Origin: Planctomycetota bacterium
Lineage (GTDB): Bacteria > Planctomycetota > Planctomycetia > Pirellulales > Pirellulaceae
Reading direction: 5' to 3'
Assembly (NCBI GenBank): GCA_026692905.1
Contig: JAPLNL010000039.1
Span: 1 to 51,572, forward strand
Length of the DNA stretch: 51,572 bases
Part shown: positions 44,394 through 51,572 of the stretch, piece after piece
How the letters are laid out: each line of letters starts with the position of its first letter
Numbering within the stretch: the first letter of the stretch is position 1
Made by a program: the position numbers and the translations under genes
The notes under the pieces: generated by a model
The model's input: only the letters and a program-made list of their open reading frames with translations
What the model was told of the DNA's origin: nothing
Database searches by the model: none

Positions 44394-46406
44394 CTATCTA
44401 AGCCACAACGCAGCATCAGCATCGGTCGGCATACGCCAATCGCCTCGCGGTGACAACGAAACCGTTCCCACTTTGGGGCCGTCCGGTACGCACGTTCGCT
44501 TGAACTGGGCGGCAAAGAATCGTCGCAAAAAGGTATTTAGGACCTTTGCGATTTCTTCTGCTGGATAGGTGCGTTCGAAATTGGCGTGTTTCGCTAGAAG
44601 CAATATTTTGCTAGGTGAAGAACCACCGCGAACAAAGTGATACAAAAAGAAATCGTGCAACTCATAAGGGCCAATCGTGCCCTCCGTGCTTTGGTGCATC
44701 GATTTGTCTTTTGCGAGCGGTAACAATTCTGGCGAAATCGGAGTGTCGGCAATATTCAGCAACACCTTGCGCACGTCGCCATCGAATCGGCTCATGGCTG
44801 CATGTCGAACGAGAAACTGCACCAGAGTCTTTGGGACCGAGCAGTTCACATTGTACATGGACATGTGGTCTGCATTGTACGTACACCAGCCCAATGCTGA
44901 CTCGGACAAGTCACCGGTGCCGATCACGAATCCTTTGTTCATGAGCAGCATCGTTCGCATTCTGGCTTGGACATTCTCGAAGACCAGGTCGTTTCGGTTT
45001 TCGTCCGGAAGTCGCTCTAGTTCCTCTTGCAACGATCGCCAGTTTTTCCCCTCAAGTGAAATGCCGAATGGCTGGTGCTTGAGATCCAAAAAAGTGCGGA
45101 AGCAGCTTTCGCGAATGTCGATCGTTTCCATCGTCAAGCCGAGAAGCTCCATCAGTCGTGTCGCGTTGTTCTTGGTCTGATCCGTAGTGCCAAACCCAGG
45201 CATCGTTACGCCTATCAAACGAGTCGCGTCCCAGCCCATGGCTTCGAACATTTTGGCCGCAACGATGAGAGCTAACGTGCTATCGAGCCCGCCTGAAACA
45301 CCGATGTAAAGGCGAGTGTCTTTGCCAAGCATGGAGACTCGCTTTGCCAAAGCGGCGCATTGGATTTCAAAAATCTCGTCGCAGCGTTCGTCGAGTTCTG
45401 CTTTGTTTTGGGGTACAAACGGGTGCGAATCGATGTGGCGAATGAGCGGCGCCGCCTCCCTTTCCAACTCGAAAGGGACGCGACGAAATGGGAACTGAAG
45501 CTCCGGGTTTAAGCTTTGGTGCATTGTGCCGAAGACCCGTCGGTCATGATCCAAGCGATCGAGGTCTATGTCGCTGGACGCGAAACTGACAACGCCATCG
45601 GCGCGAGAAGCGTCGGTTAGTGGTAACCCTGTTCCGATACGCTCCGACTCCGCCAGCAGCGATCCATTTTCAGCAATCAAACAGTGGGCGCCGAAGACCA
45701 AATCGGTAGTCGACTCGGATGGTCCTGCGCTTGCATATGCATAGGCCGCAATGCACTTTCCCGACTGAGTTGTCACCAGCCGCTTGCGATAGAACCCCTT
45801 ACCAACTGTTTCGTTGCTTGCCGACAAATTGAGCAACACGTTTGCTCCCGCAATCGCTTGACAGGCGCTTGGGGGAATCGGGACCCAAAGGTCTTCGCAT
45901 ATCTCAACACCCACCTTTGCGCCACCACATTCGAAGAGCAAATCGGTTCCAAATGGAACCACGACCTTCTCGCCAGTGATGGTCAATGTTATTTGCGAAT
46001 TATGTTTGCCAGCCCCCGACTGAAACCAACGGCCCTCATAAAACTCTTGGTACGTCGGCAAATGTTGCTTGGGCACAATCCCGAGGATGCGTCCGTTGCA
46101 TAGTACCGCCGCGACGTTAAAGAGTTTTCCATCGAGCGAAATGGGCAAGCCGACAACAATCAATTGTTTGCTTTGAACGACAAGCGAAAGAGCGATCAAT
46201 TCCGTCTTGCAAGCGTCCAAGAGCACGTTCTGAGTGAACAGTTCGCCACACGTATAGCCGCTCAAGCACAACTCGCCAAAAACGATCACATCGGAATCGG
46301 GAAAGGACTTAATGGCAGCTTGAATAGCTCGACTATTTGCCGCCGGGTTGGCAACCTGGGTAGGAGTAGAAGCTGCCGTAACCCGCAAAAAACCTAAGGG
46401 ATGCAT
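44394..46406 (-). CDS. nadE: Glutamine-dependent NAD+ synthetase
   Basis: A 670-residue two-domain enzyme making NAD+ from deamido-NAD+, ATP and glutamine-derived ammonia. The N-terminal nitrilase-like glutaminase has the E-K-C triad: Glu in IVFGELCLSGYTCG, Lys in VPKQHLPTYQEF and Cys in VGVEICEDLWVPIPPS. The C-terminal synthetase has the ATP-loop YIGVSGGLDSTLALIVAAK and the later GTGDLSESALGWCTYNADHM. Length fits glutamine-dependent forms. ATG 46406 lies 11 bases after the preceding gene's stop and begins with the domain; a frame extending to 46520 overlaps that gene and is unlikely. Confidence 0.95.
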   Translation of the reverse strand: MHPLGFLRVTAASTPTQVANPAANSRAIQAAIKSFPDSDVIVFGELCLSGYTCGELFTQNVLLDACKTELIALSLVVQSKQLIVVGLPISLDGKLFNVAAVLCNGRILGIVPKQHLPTYQEFYEGRWFQSGAGKHNSQITLTITGEKVVVPFGTDLLFECGGAKVGVEICEDLWVPIPPSACQAIAGANVLLNLSASNETVGKGFYRKRLVTTQSGKCIAAYAYASAGPSESTTDLVFGAHCLIAENGSLLAESERIGTGLPLTDASRADGVVSFASSDIDLDRLDHDRRVFGTMHQSLNPELQFPFRRVPFELEREAAPLIRHIDSHPFVPQNKAELDERCDEIFEIQCAALAKRVSMLGKDTRLYIGVSGGLDSTLALIVAAKMFEAMGWDATRLIGVTMPGFGTTDQTKNNATRLMELLGLTMETIDIRESCFRTFLDLKHQPFGISLEGKNWRSLQEELERLPDENRNDLVFENVQARMRTMLLMNKGFVIGTGDLSESALGWCTYNADHMSMYNVNCSVPKTLVQFLVRHAAMSRFDGDVRKVLLNIADTPISPELLPLAKDKSMHQSTEGTIGPYELHDFFLYHFVRGGSSPSKILLLAKHANFERTYPAEEIAKVLNTFLRRFFAAQFKRTCVPDGPKVGTVSLSPRGDWRMPTDADAALWLR

Positions 46407-46416
46407 GGTTTGGATT

Positions 46417-46827
46417 TCAGCGAGCGGGACTTCGGTGGAAGTGAACGTGTTTCCATTTACCTTGTTGACGGTGCCATATTCTAGTCTCCTCCATTGCCGA
46501 GGATACGGGCTTACCGTCATTGATGCGTTGTGTTAGCCGGATGTAAGCGATTACGGCTACGTCACCCATGATGCGAATGTGCGGAGCAACGATCGTAGAC
46601 TGAACGGGTGTTGGCGTCCCACTGGCAGGCAAATTAAAGTAATAGTTATGGAACTCAAGCCCATCGACGAGATTGCCGAGTGCTTCCGGTTCGAAACACG
46701 TGAGCGATTCATCGCAGATGTCGGCATAAGTATTCCAATCTCCTGCTGTGATTGCGACAAGCAATTTCTGGGTCAATTCGAGAACGGCATCACGATCGGA
46801 TTCTAACGACATCGTTTCTTTATCCAC
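46417..46827 (-). CDS. SnoaL-like/CaMKII-association-domain protein
   Basis: A 136-residue cone-shaped NTF2-fold protein of the CaMKII-association/DUF4440 type: VLELTQKLLVAITAGDWNTY, CDESLTCFEPEALG and ETRIWHRQQGKWKHVHFHRS. The fold serves as an oligomerisation or small-molecule binding module; no catalytic role can be named. It lies 11 bases upstream of nadE on the same strand, so the two are probably co-transcribed. An internal ATG at 46812 (MSLESDRD) is an alternative start. Confidence 0.85.
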   Translation of the reverse strand: MDKETMSLESDRDAVLELTQKLLVAITAGDWNTYADICDESLTCFEPEALGNLVDGLEFHNYYFNLPASGTPTPVQSTIVAPHIRIMGDVAVIAYIRLTQRINDGKPVSSAMEETRIWHRQQGKWKHVHFHRSPAR

Positions 46828-47040
46828 TTTCTAGTATTCGATAGATTTTCAAGTCAGGAGCTAGTTTGTTCCCAGCCTACTATTCTAACTTGAGTCGCGA
46901 TCACGCGACACCACGAATCCGCATGTTATCATAGATCGTACCGAGAGTCGTGCACTGGGCGAGACCGTAAACCTAAGCGTTGAAGAAACGACTTGTCCAA
47001 AGTGAAGTGCATAGCCTTCACTGATTATTTAGAAGCTTAT
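46828..47040. promoter_or_regulatory. Divergent promoter region
   Basis: About 210 bases separate the SnoaL-like/nadE operon from the cytochrome gene and should hold both promoters. No repeats or recognised operators were found. Confidence 0.4.
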
Positions 47041-49140
47041 ATGAGGATTTTGCCAAAGATGGCATCTCAACGAAGTCGCGAAACCAAAAAATCGAGTCCG
47101 TTGCAAAGTTCCGGATCAAGGTCCGTTGTTCCTACGAGCGCGATGGGCACGGCTTTTTTCGTTGTCTTAGCGGTTTTCTCGTTGGGTGGTTTGGCTTATC
47201 TCTTCGGTCCCCCGCTATGGGACGACGAACCAGAGACGGCCGTTCCATTTCCTAAGTTACCGACCGCAAAGAACAAAGACAGCAAGCAACCTTCCACCTC
47301 GAATCGCTACATGAAAAAAGGGAATTTGACGTTGGCCTGGGACACAATCCGGTCCGATCTGATGATGCAACTCCAGCCGACATCCTCTACCAGCAATATT
47401 ACTCCCTCGGACTATTCAGGTCCTGATCGATGCAAGGAGTGCCATCAATCAAACTACGACGACTGGTCGCGGCATCCGCACAGGTGGATGAACGCACTAG
47501 CAACGGAATCGACCGTGTTTGGGGATTTCACTGGGGAAGCCACCATTGAATACAAAGGCGGGATAGGCCGTTTCTTTCGCGAGGGAGACCGATTCCTGAT
47601 GAGTTATGATCGAGGTGAGCTTTCGCGACTCTTCGAAATTACCCAAACCATCGGTTCAAGATACTACCAGTACTATATTGGAAAGGGGCTAAAAGGAAGC
47701 GAAGCCGCGGATCACCCTTACTATCGCGAAGATCAAGTGCTCCCATTCGGGTTTTGGCTTGACCGAAAAGCTTGGGTTCCCATCGTGCATGTCCACGACG
47801 AGCAGGCCGAATCGATCCGTTGGGAAAGCGCTATCGACCTTAAACCCACCGACAGCGGACCGGAGGTCAGAAGCGCTGAAGTGAGTCGTTCCCGAGGTCT
47901 CTTTGCTACGGACGATCCATTGCCGCTCACCTACGCGAAAGCGTGTAACTTTTGTCATACGACTTTTCCTTTGGCCGATATGTTGATTCGATTTCCCGAG
48001 ACCATCGGGGCTTCACTGACCGAACCCGCCTTTTTTTCGATGAGCAACTACTTGGCGCATTCACGTCCTGATTTTTGGGACGGCAAAGCGTCGCCAGAAA
48101 GTTTTCCTTCGGAGGAACTCAAATCCAAGACTAGCAAGTTCATCGCTTCGGAGGCCAAGGACAAAGCGGTTACTTTAGGCATCAGTTGCGAAGCATGTCA
48201 CCTAGGTTGTAGCTTTCATGCCGACAACAAAGAATCCAAGCCAGCGTTTTTGCCTCAAAGCCCTGATCTTTATGTCCAGACAGACCCTGCCGAAAAAGAT
48301 TTGGGGCGAACAGCCAAGAACATCAACAGTACCTGCGCCCGTTGTCATGTCGGAGCTCGCCCGACGTACGCAGGAGGCATGGCAACTTGGAACTCGACCG
48401 AACACACCGACGCGATGAAAGGAAAGTGTTACACACAATTGACGTGTACCCAGTGCCACGACCCTCATAAACCGACTGGCAAGAAATGGCCGAAAACCCC
48501 AGATCAAGATGATTTGTCGTGCTTAAAGTGCCATGACCGGTTCAATCAAGCGGATGTCCGTCTAAGTCATACTCATCATGCGTCTGGTAGCAGCGGTGAC
48601 CGATGCATGAATTGTCATATGCCGCACATCAACGAAGGCATGCAGGACGTCGTTCGCACCCACACGATCTTCTCGCCAACCAATGCCGAAATGATCCATG
48701 AGAATCAGCCCAATGCGTGCAATCTCTGCCATTTAGAAAAACCAATCGACTGGACCCTAGACCATTTGAATACATGGTACGGCCGCACCTATGACGCCGC
48801 TAAGATTGCAAAAGCGTATCCGAGTCGCAAGGAATCCGTTGGACTTGGCTGGCTGAAATCGGAACACCCCGCAACACGACTCGTTGCAGCTTCCGCGATG
48901 GCGAGAGAAAACGCTCAATGGGTCCTACCGGCGTTGGCGAACATGCTCGATGACGAATACCTTATGAATCGCCAGTTCACGCAAACGGCCGTCGAAAGTT
49001 TACTTGATAAGAAGCTCAACGAAGAGTTTGGCTATTGGTATTACGCAACGAAAGAGGAACGTAGAGGTCCCATCGAACGATTCAGGGCGTTCCTTTCGAA
49101 ACCATCGTTGTCAGGAGTTCAGGAAAGCCGTAGTCAATAG
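47041..49140 (+). CDS. Membrane-anchored octaheme c-type cytochrome
   Basis: A 699-residue protein. An N-terminal membrane helix (AFFVVLAVFSLGGLAYLFG, about residues 37-57) anchors it with the bulk outside the cytoplasm. Eight CxxCH heme sites appear: CKECH, CNFCH, CEACH, CARCH, CTQCH, CLKCH, CMNCH and CNLCH. Several are followed by spaced His residues that may be distal ligands. The last about 120 residues after the final heme resemble a helical repeat tail. It resembles multiheme cytochromes of the c554/doubled-CXXCH type involved in electron transfer or nitrogen oxide chemistry. The substrate is not evident. An open frame from 46993 is less likely than ATG 47041. Confidence 0.9.
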   Translation: MRILPKMASQRSRETKKSSPLQSSGSRSVVPTSAMGTAFFVVLAVFSLGGLAYLFGPPLWDDEPETAVPFPKLPTAKNKDSKQPSTSNRYMKKGNLTLAWDTIRSDLMMQLQPTSSTSNITPSDYSGPDRCKECHQSNYDDWSRHPHRWMNALATESTVFGDFTGEATIEYKGGIGRFFREGDRFLMSYDRGELSRLFEITQTIGSRYYQYYIGKGLKGSEAADHPYYREDQVLPFGFWLDRKAWVPIVHVHDEQAESIRWESAIDLKPTDSGPEVRSAEVSRSRGLFATDDPLPLTYAKACNFCHTTFPLADMLIRFPETIGASLTEPAFFSMSNYLAHSRPDFWDGKASPESFPSEELKSKTSKFIASEAKDKAVTLGISCEACHLGCSFHADNKESKPAFLPQSPDLYVQTDPAEKDLGRTAKNINSTCARCHVGARPTYAGGMATWNSTEHTDAMKGKCYTQLTCTQCHDPHKPTGKKWPKTPDQDDLSCLKCHDRFNQADVRLSHTHHASGSSGDRCMNCHMPHINEGMQDVVRTHTIFSPTNAEMIHENQPNACNLCHLEKPIDWTLDHLNTWYGRTYDAAKIAKAYPSRKESVGLGWLKSEHPATRLVAASAMARENAQWVLPALANMLDDEYLMNRQFTQTAVESLLDKKLNEEFGYWYYATKEERRGPIERFRAFLSKPSLSGVQESRSQ

Positions 49141-49383
49141 CGTCTAATTGACTTGATCAAGCACGTCGATAGGCCTAGCACGCGACGCGAGATGCCAACT
49201 TCTGTAACCGTGTACATCAAGCCGGCGACTTGAACCGGGCTGCAGGACTATACGCGTGTTGAATCGTCGAAGTCAGGCGAAGACCGCTCGCTCCACTTGA
49301 ATAGATGCAGATAATATACGAAACTTCAGTTGGGGTGTGCATGATTTGCGATTTGTACCCTTTTCCGGATCAATACCATTGTG
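49141..49383. other. Intergenic region
   Basis: About 240 bases after the cytochrome gene with no gene, strong hairpin or repeat recognised. Confidence 0.5.
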
Positions 49384-49557
49384 ATGATGTTTCAATCGCC
49401 AATCCATTTTCTTGTTGGTTTCTTGGTCGTTCACGCGAGTGTTGGGATACTGTGCGCACAGGACGATGAATCACGTCGGTTTGTCGACATATCGGACCTG
49501 ATCCGGCGGTTGCGATTCATGGCTACCCTCGCTTCACCAAGGATATTGACTTTTTGA
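49384..49557 (+). pseudogene. 5' fragment encoding a signal peptide
   Basis: From tandem ATGs at 49384 and 49387 a frame encodes a typical signal peptide (PIHFLVGFLVVHASVGILCAQ), about 15 polar residues, then a tail read out of frame from nucleotidyltransferase sequence, ending at 49557. It appears to be the front of a lost exported protein joined near 49500 to the adjacent remnant. The original gene is not recognised. Confidence 0.5.
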
Positions 49558-49880
49558 TCACGGCAGAGTCATTGGAACGTGCTCGAGTGGTCGCTGCCAT
49601 GGCCGGGTTTCTTGACGAATCGGGACGAATCCCATTTGCCGATTCCGATGTTTATCGAGTCATAAAGACGGATGGGCCAAATTTTAGAATTCTTGATTTG
49701 CTTGTGCCAAAGAGATTGGATACTATTGCCTGGCAACGCCGACAATGGTTCGACTGGGATGGACTTAGCATATGTACCGTTTCCGTGGACGGCCTTGTTG
49801 AGATGAAGCGGGCTGCCGGGCGAGACATTGATCTGATTGACATAAAACGACTTGGATTTGAACCCGATGAACGAAAGTAA
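49470..49880 (+). pseudogene. Nucleotidyltransferase (AbiEii/DUF6036-like) lacking its 5' end
   Basis: The frame encodes AIHGYPRFTKDIDFLITAES, the active-site loop of a Pol-beta-type nucleotidyltransferase with the DxD pair, followed by the usual C-terminal portion ending VEMKRAAGRDIDLIDIKRL. The N-terminal helix and the GG motif that normally precede this block are missing. The frame is open only from 49470 and has no ATG before the DxD. A TTG at 49554 is the only weak start. Intact members often act as toxins or tRNA/protein modifiers in antitoxin pairs. This copy is probably dead. Confidence 0.7.
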
Positions 49881-50082
49881 AAACCGTCACGAAAAACCTC
49901 AAAGAGCATTCGTCGTCGATATGTCAAGCGAGGCCATCACAAGTCGACTTCGGGAGGTTGGAGAGCTTTGCCAGTTGGGGACTTCGCTGGCAAGAGCCAA
50001 ACCTTGTGCAGCTCCTTCTCAATCAATGATCACATTCTCAACAAAAGAGACTGAGGCCTTCGATGTTGGGAAGCTGTCATAA
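49867..50082 (+). CDS. Small protein following the nucleotidyltransferase
   Basis: A 71-residue frame starting at an ATG that overlaps the nucleotidyltransferase end by 14 bases. The first half is charged and helical (VVDMSSEAITSRLREVGELC), and the second half is Ser/Thr-rich. The overlap suggests it was co-expressed with the nucleotidyltransferase and may be its small partner. The family is not recognised, and with the partner truncated its function is doubtful. Confidence 0.5.
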   Translation: MNESKNRHEKPQRAFVVDMSSEAITSRLREVGELCQLGTSLARAKPCAAPSQSMITFSTKETEAFDVGKLS

Positions 50083-50183
50083 AGGTTTTGTCAAATTGGT
50101 TTCGCCTTAGATTGGGCACTTTAGCATTCGAGTGCGGCAATTTGCTTACATTCAAACCAGGAAGCAATTCTTATCCTCAAATC

Positions 50184-50501
50184 TCAAGCCCGACAAACCT
50201 GCTTCCCTGTCTTACTGTCCAACGACAACTTGATTGGCAGCAGTTCGTGGCTATTGAAAAACCGGCCAAGAACAGAAACTGCGGTTTCGTGTATCGCCAT
50301 TGAATAGGAACCAACCGGGATCACATGGTGGGTTATACCTTTGGATTCGACGGTTGCTAAATGATGGTCCCACTCATTAAGCCAATTGGTTGATGTTTCT
50401 CCGAGGAACTCACTTCCCACACCCTCCAGCAGAATCTCATCCATTGAGTCCATTCCTTTTTCCCCGTAGTCAAGCCGGATCCTGCTTACGATGTTTTTCA
50501 T
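50184..50501 (-). CDS. Uncharacterised 105-residue protein
   Basis: A frame with normal protein composition and no signal peptide: MKNIVSRIRLDYGEKG, LNEWDHHLATVESKGI and HHVIPVGSYSMAIHETAVSV. I do not recognise the family. It begins with ATG 50501 without a strong ribosome site. Standing between a decayed cassette and rsfS, it could itself be a remnant. Low certainty that it is expressed. Confidence 0.45.
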   Translation of the reverse strand: MKNIVSRIRLDYGEKGMDSMDEILLEGVGSEFLGETSTNWLNEWDHHLATVESKGITHHVIPVGSYSMAIHETAVSVLGRFFNSHELLPIKLSLDSKTGKQVCRA

Positions 50502-50634
50502 AGTCGACTTTTTAGTGATGTCTAGGCGATCTGGGACGGTACGTTAAATCAGCAAAGAAGCATGTGGATCTCAGCGCCTAAACGATTGAGGACAATCGTT
50601 TTACACTTTTGTGTTTGAGGACAATCGTTTTACA

Positions 50635-50826
50635 CTAGCCGATCCAGAACATAGCAAACCAGAGTGTTGCGGCGATCGCGCCGAGGAAGCTGAGTGTCCA
50701 CAAGCCGGTTTGCCAAGCTTGCGCAAGGATCTTTTCGTTGCGCTCGTGGCGTGTGGCTGCCATGACCAAGGAGACGGCAACGAGAATCGGCAGAAGCCAC
50801 AATAAGTACTCGATCGATATCGCCAT
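50635..50826 (-). CDS. Two-helix small membrane protein in the rsfS operon
   Basis: A 63-residue protein from ATG 50826 with two membrane helices (EYLLWLLPILVAVSLVMAA and a C-terminal FLGAIAATLWFAMFWIG) joined by a short charged loop with TRHERNEKILAQAW. It follows rsfS by 20 bases on the same strand, so it is probably co-transcribed. A longer frame to 50946 overlaps rsfS and is unlikely. Function unknown. Confidence 0.7.
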   Translation of the reverse strand: MAISIEYLLWLLPILVAVSLVMAATRHERNEKILAQAWQTGLWTLSFLGAIAATLWFAMFWIG

Positions 50827-50846
50827 CAGATTCTTAATCCTTTTAC

Positions 50847-51278
50847 TTAGAAGCTGGCCTTGGCATTCAAGTCTCGCAAGGTTTCGGTCAAATCGATTCG
50901 CGTGCTGTCCGCCCAGAGACCTTCCAAGTCGTAAAACTTGCGGCACTCTTCGTCGAACAAATGGATGACAACGCTGCCGTAATCCAAGGCGATCCAGCGG
51001 CTTTCGTCATAGCCTGCTACGCTCAATCGCGATTCGCCGCGGGCTTTGAAAACGCGATGGATTTCTTCTGCAATCGCCTGCAATTGCCGGCGGCTTGTAC
51101 CCGTTGCGATCACGAAGCAGTCGAAGATGCTCGTCTGCTTGGATAGGTCCAAAACGAGGATGTCCTGACCCTTGTTTTCGGCTGCAGCACGGGCTGCGAG
51201 CTTTGCACATTCCACGCTATCGGCAAGCGTTTGCTGAGAAAGTACTGTGGTTGTCGTTGCCGTATCCGGTTGTGCCAT
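50847..51278 (-). CDS. rsfS: Ribosomal silencing factor RsfS
   Basis: A 143-residue RsfS/Iojap protein that binds ribosomal protein uL14 and blocks joining of ribosomal subunits when nutrients are low. Family blocks are DILVLDLSKQTSIFDCFVIATG, QLQAIAEEIHR, the W in ESRWIALDYGSVVIHLFDEECRKFYDLEGLWAD. The N-terminal 20 residues are Thr/Gln-rich and not conserved. Start at ATG 51278. A two-helix membrane protein follows in the same operon. Confidence 0.93.
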   Translation of the reverse strand: MAQPDTATTTTVLSQQTLADSVECAKLAARAAAENKGQDILVLDLSKQTSIFDCFVIATGTSRRQLQAIAEEIHRVFKARGESRLSVAGYDESRWIALDYGSVVIHLFDEECRKFYDLEGLWADSTRIDLTETLRDLNAKASF

Positions 51279-51478
51279 TAGTGTGCCAAATGAGTAGAGG
51301 TTGGTTTACAACTCCAAAGTTTACTTGAATTCCAGGGAATTGTCACGCCTGAAGCTACTGCGGATCGCTTAGAGGTTGCGGTTTAGCCGTGTTATTCCAG
51401 GCATTTGGCTAGAATTCCCTCGAAATCGCAGGGATTCTAGGGGGCTGCATATCTGATCTGAGCCGTCCAATTCAATTT

Positions 51479-51572
51479 GGGAGGGTGAGGCCACCGCTGT
51501 AAACATCTTTGCAAAGTCAATTTCATTGAAAACCTTAGGGAGGGCGAGGCTCCTGCCGAGCCAACGGTGCAA
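51479..51572. repeat. Dispersed palindromic repeat, cut by window edge
   Basis: These 94 bases match 30397-30490 at 88 positions with no gaps and include one full arm of the 25-bp palindrome. The second arm should follow just past the window edge. The preceding bases 51279-51478 contain no gene; they must hold the rsfS promoter. Confidence 0.85.

Noticed and set aside
51369-51572. A partial minus-strand gene at the window edge
   Set aside because: Its residues are read from the dispersed palindromic repeat; no real gene is evident.
1-51572. tRNA, rRNA or known riboswitch genes
   Set aside because: No cloverleaf, rRNA segment or recognisable riboswitch core was found by eye; a covariance search would be needed to be certain.

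Overview
The window looks like chromosome from a planctomycete of the Pirellulaceae/Rhodopirellula type. The evidence is the gene content: a DUF1549/DUF1553 + DUF1501 + PPC-domain operon, a DUF1080-glucose/sorbosone dehydrogenase fusion, an MscK-type channel with a long proline/glutamine-rich lead-in, an anchored octaheme cytochrome, and many short GC-rich palindromic repeats between genes. This is an assignment from gene families; no rRNA or tRNA gene is visible.

Layout. 0.3-12 kb holds a type II secretion (T2SS)-like system. A minus-strand operon, mostly joined by 4-base ATGA overlaps, encodes three pseudopilins, GspL-, GspM-, GspE- and GspF-type proteins and a small GspC/PilP-like protein. 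Divergent from it are the secretin gspD and a TPR lipoprotein. 12-20.3 kb holds a glycosyltransferase, the PPC/DUF1501/DUF1549 operon, an LptF/LptG-type permease and a small GYF-domain protein. 20.6-27 kb holds the mechanosensitive channel and the DUF1080-sugar dehydrogenase. 27-30.2 kb holds a MoxR-like AAA+ ATPase facing an unknown 191-residue protein that is translationally coupled to RNase PH, then an MT-A70 adenine methyltransferase.

30.3-42.3 kb is an accessory, partly decayed stress and sensing island: Dps, a triple-BON protein, small membrane proteins including an unlisted DUF3309 gene, a hybrid histidine kinase, heme oxygenase coupled to a receiver-PAS protein, a single-BON protein and a solitary JetD-like (DUF3322/DUF2220) protein. 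Several genes here are truncated or chimeric: a HD/P-loop kinase remnant, a CurA-like oxidoreductase and the receiver-PAS protein. Three related intrinsic-terminator hairpins sit just in front of the BON, oxidoreductase and histidine kinase genes. Two of them flank a divergent 300-bp leader region with a central inverted repeat. This is the least explained structure in the window.

42.3-51.6 kb returns to mostly housekeeping genes: alkaline phosphatase lipoprotein, glutamine-dependent NAD synthetase with a SnoaL-like partner, octaheme cytochrome and rsfS with a two-TM protein. A chimeric nucleotidyltransferase remnant lies at 49.4-50.1 kb. A dispersed palindromic repeat occurs at 20.5, 30.4 and 51.5 kb; the last copy is cut by the window edge.

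Most likely points of novelty: the terminator-hairpin family with divergent leaders (32.7-35.7 kb), the JetD homologue without visible JetABC partners, and the recombination junctions in the 30-40 kb island. All names rest on motif reading alone; no database search was possible.
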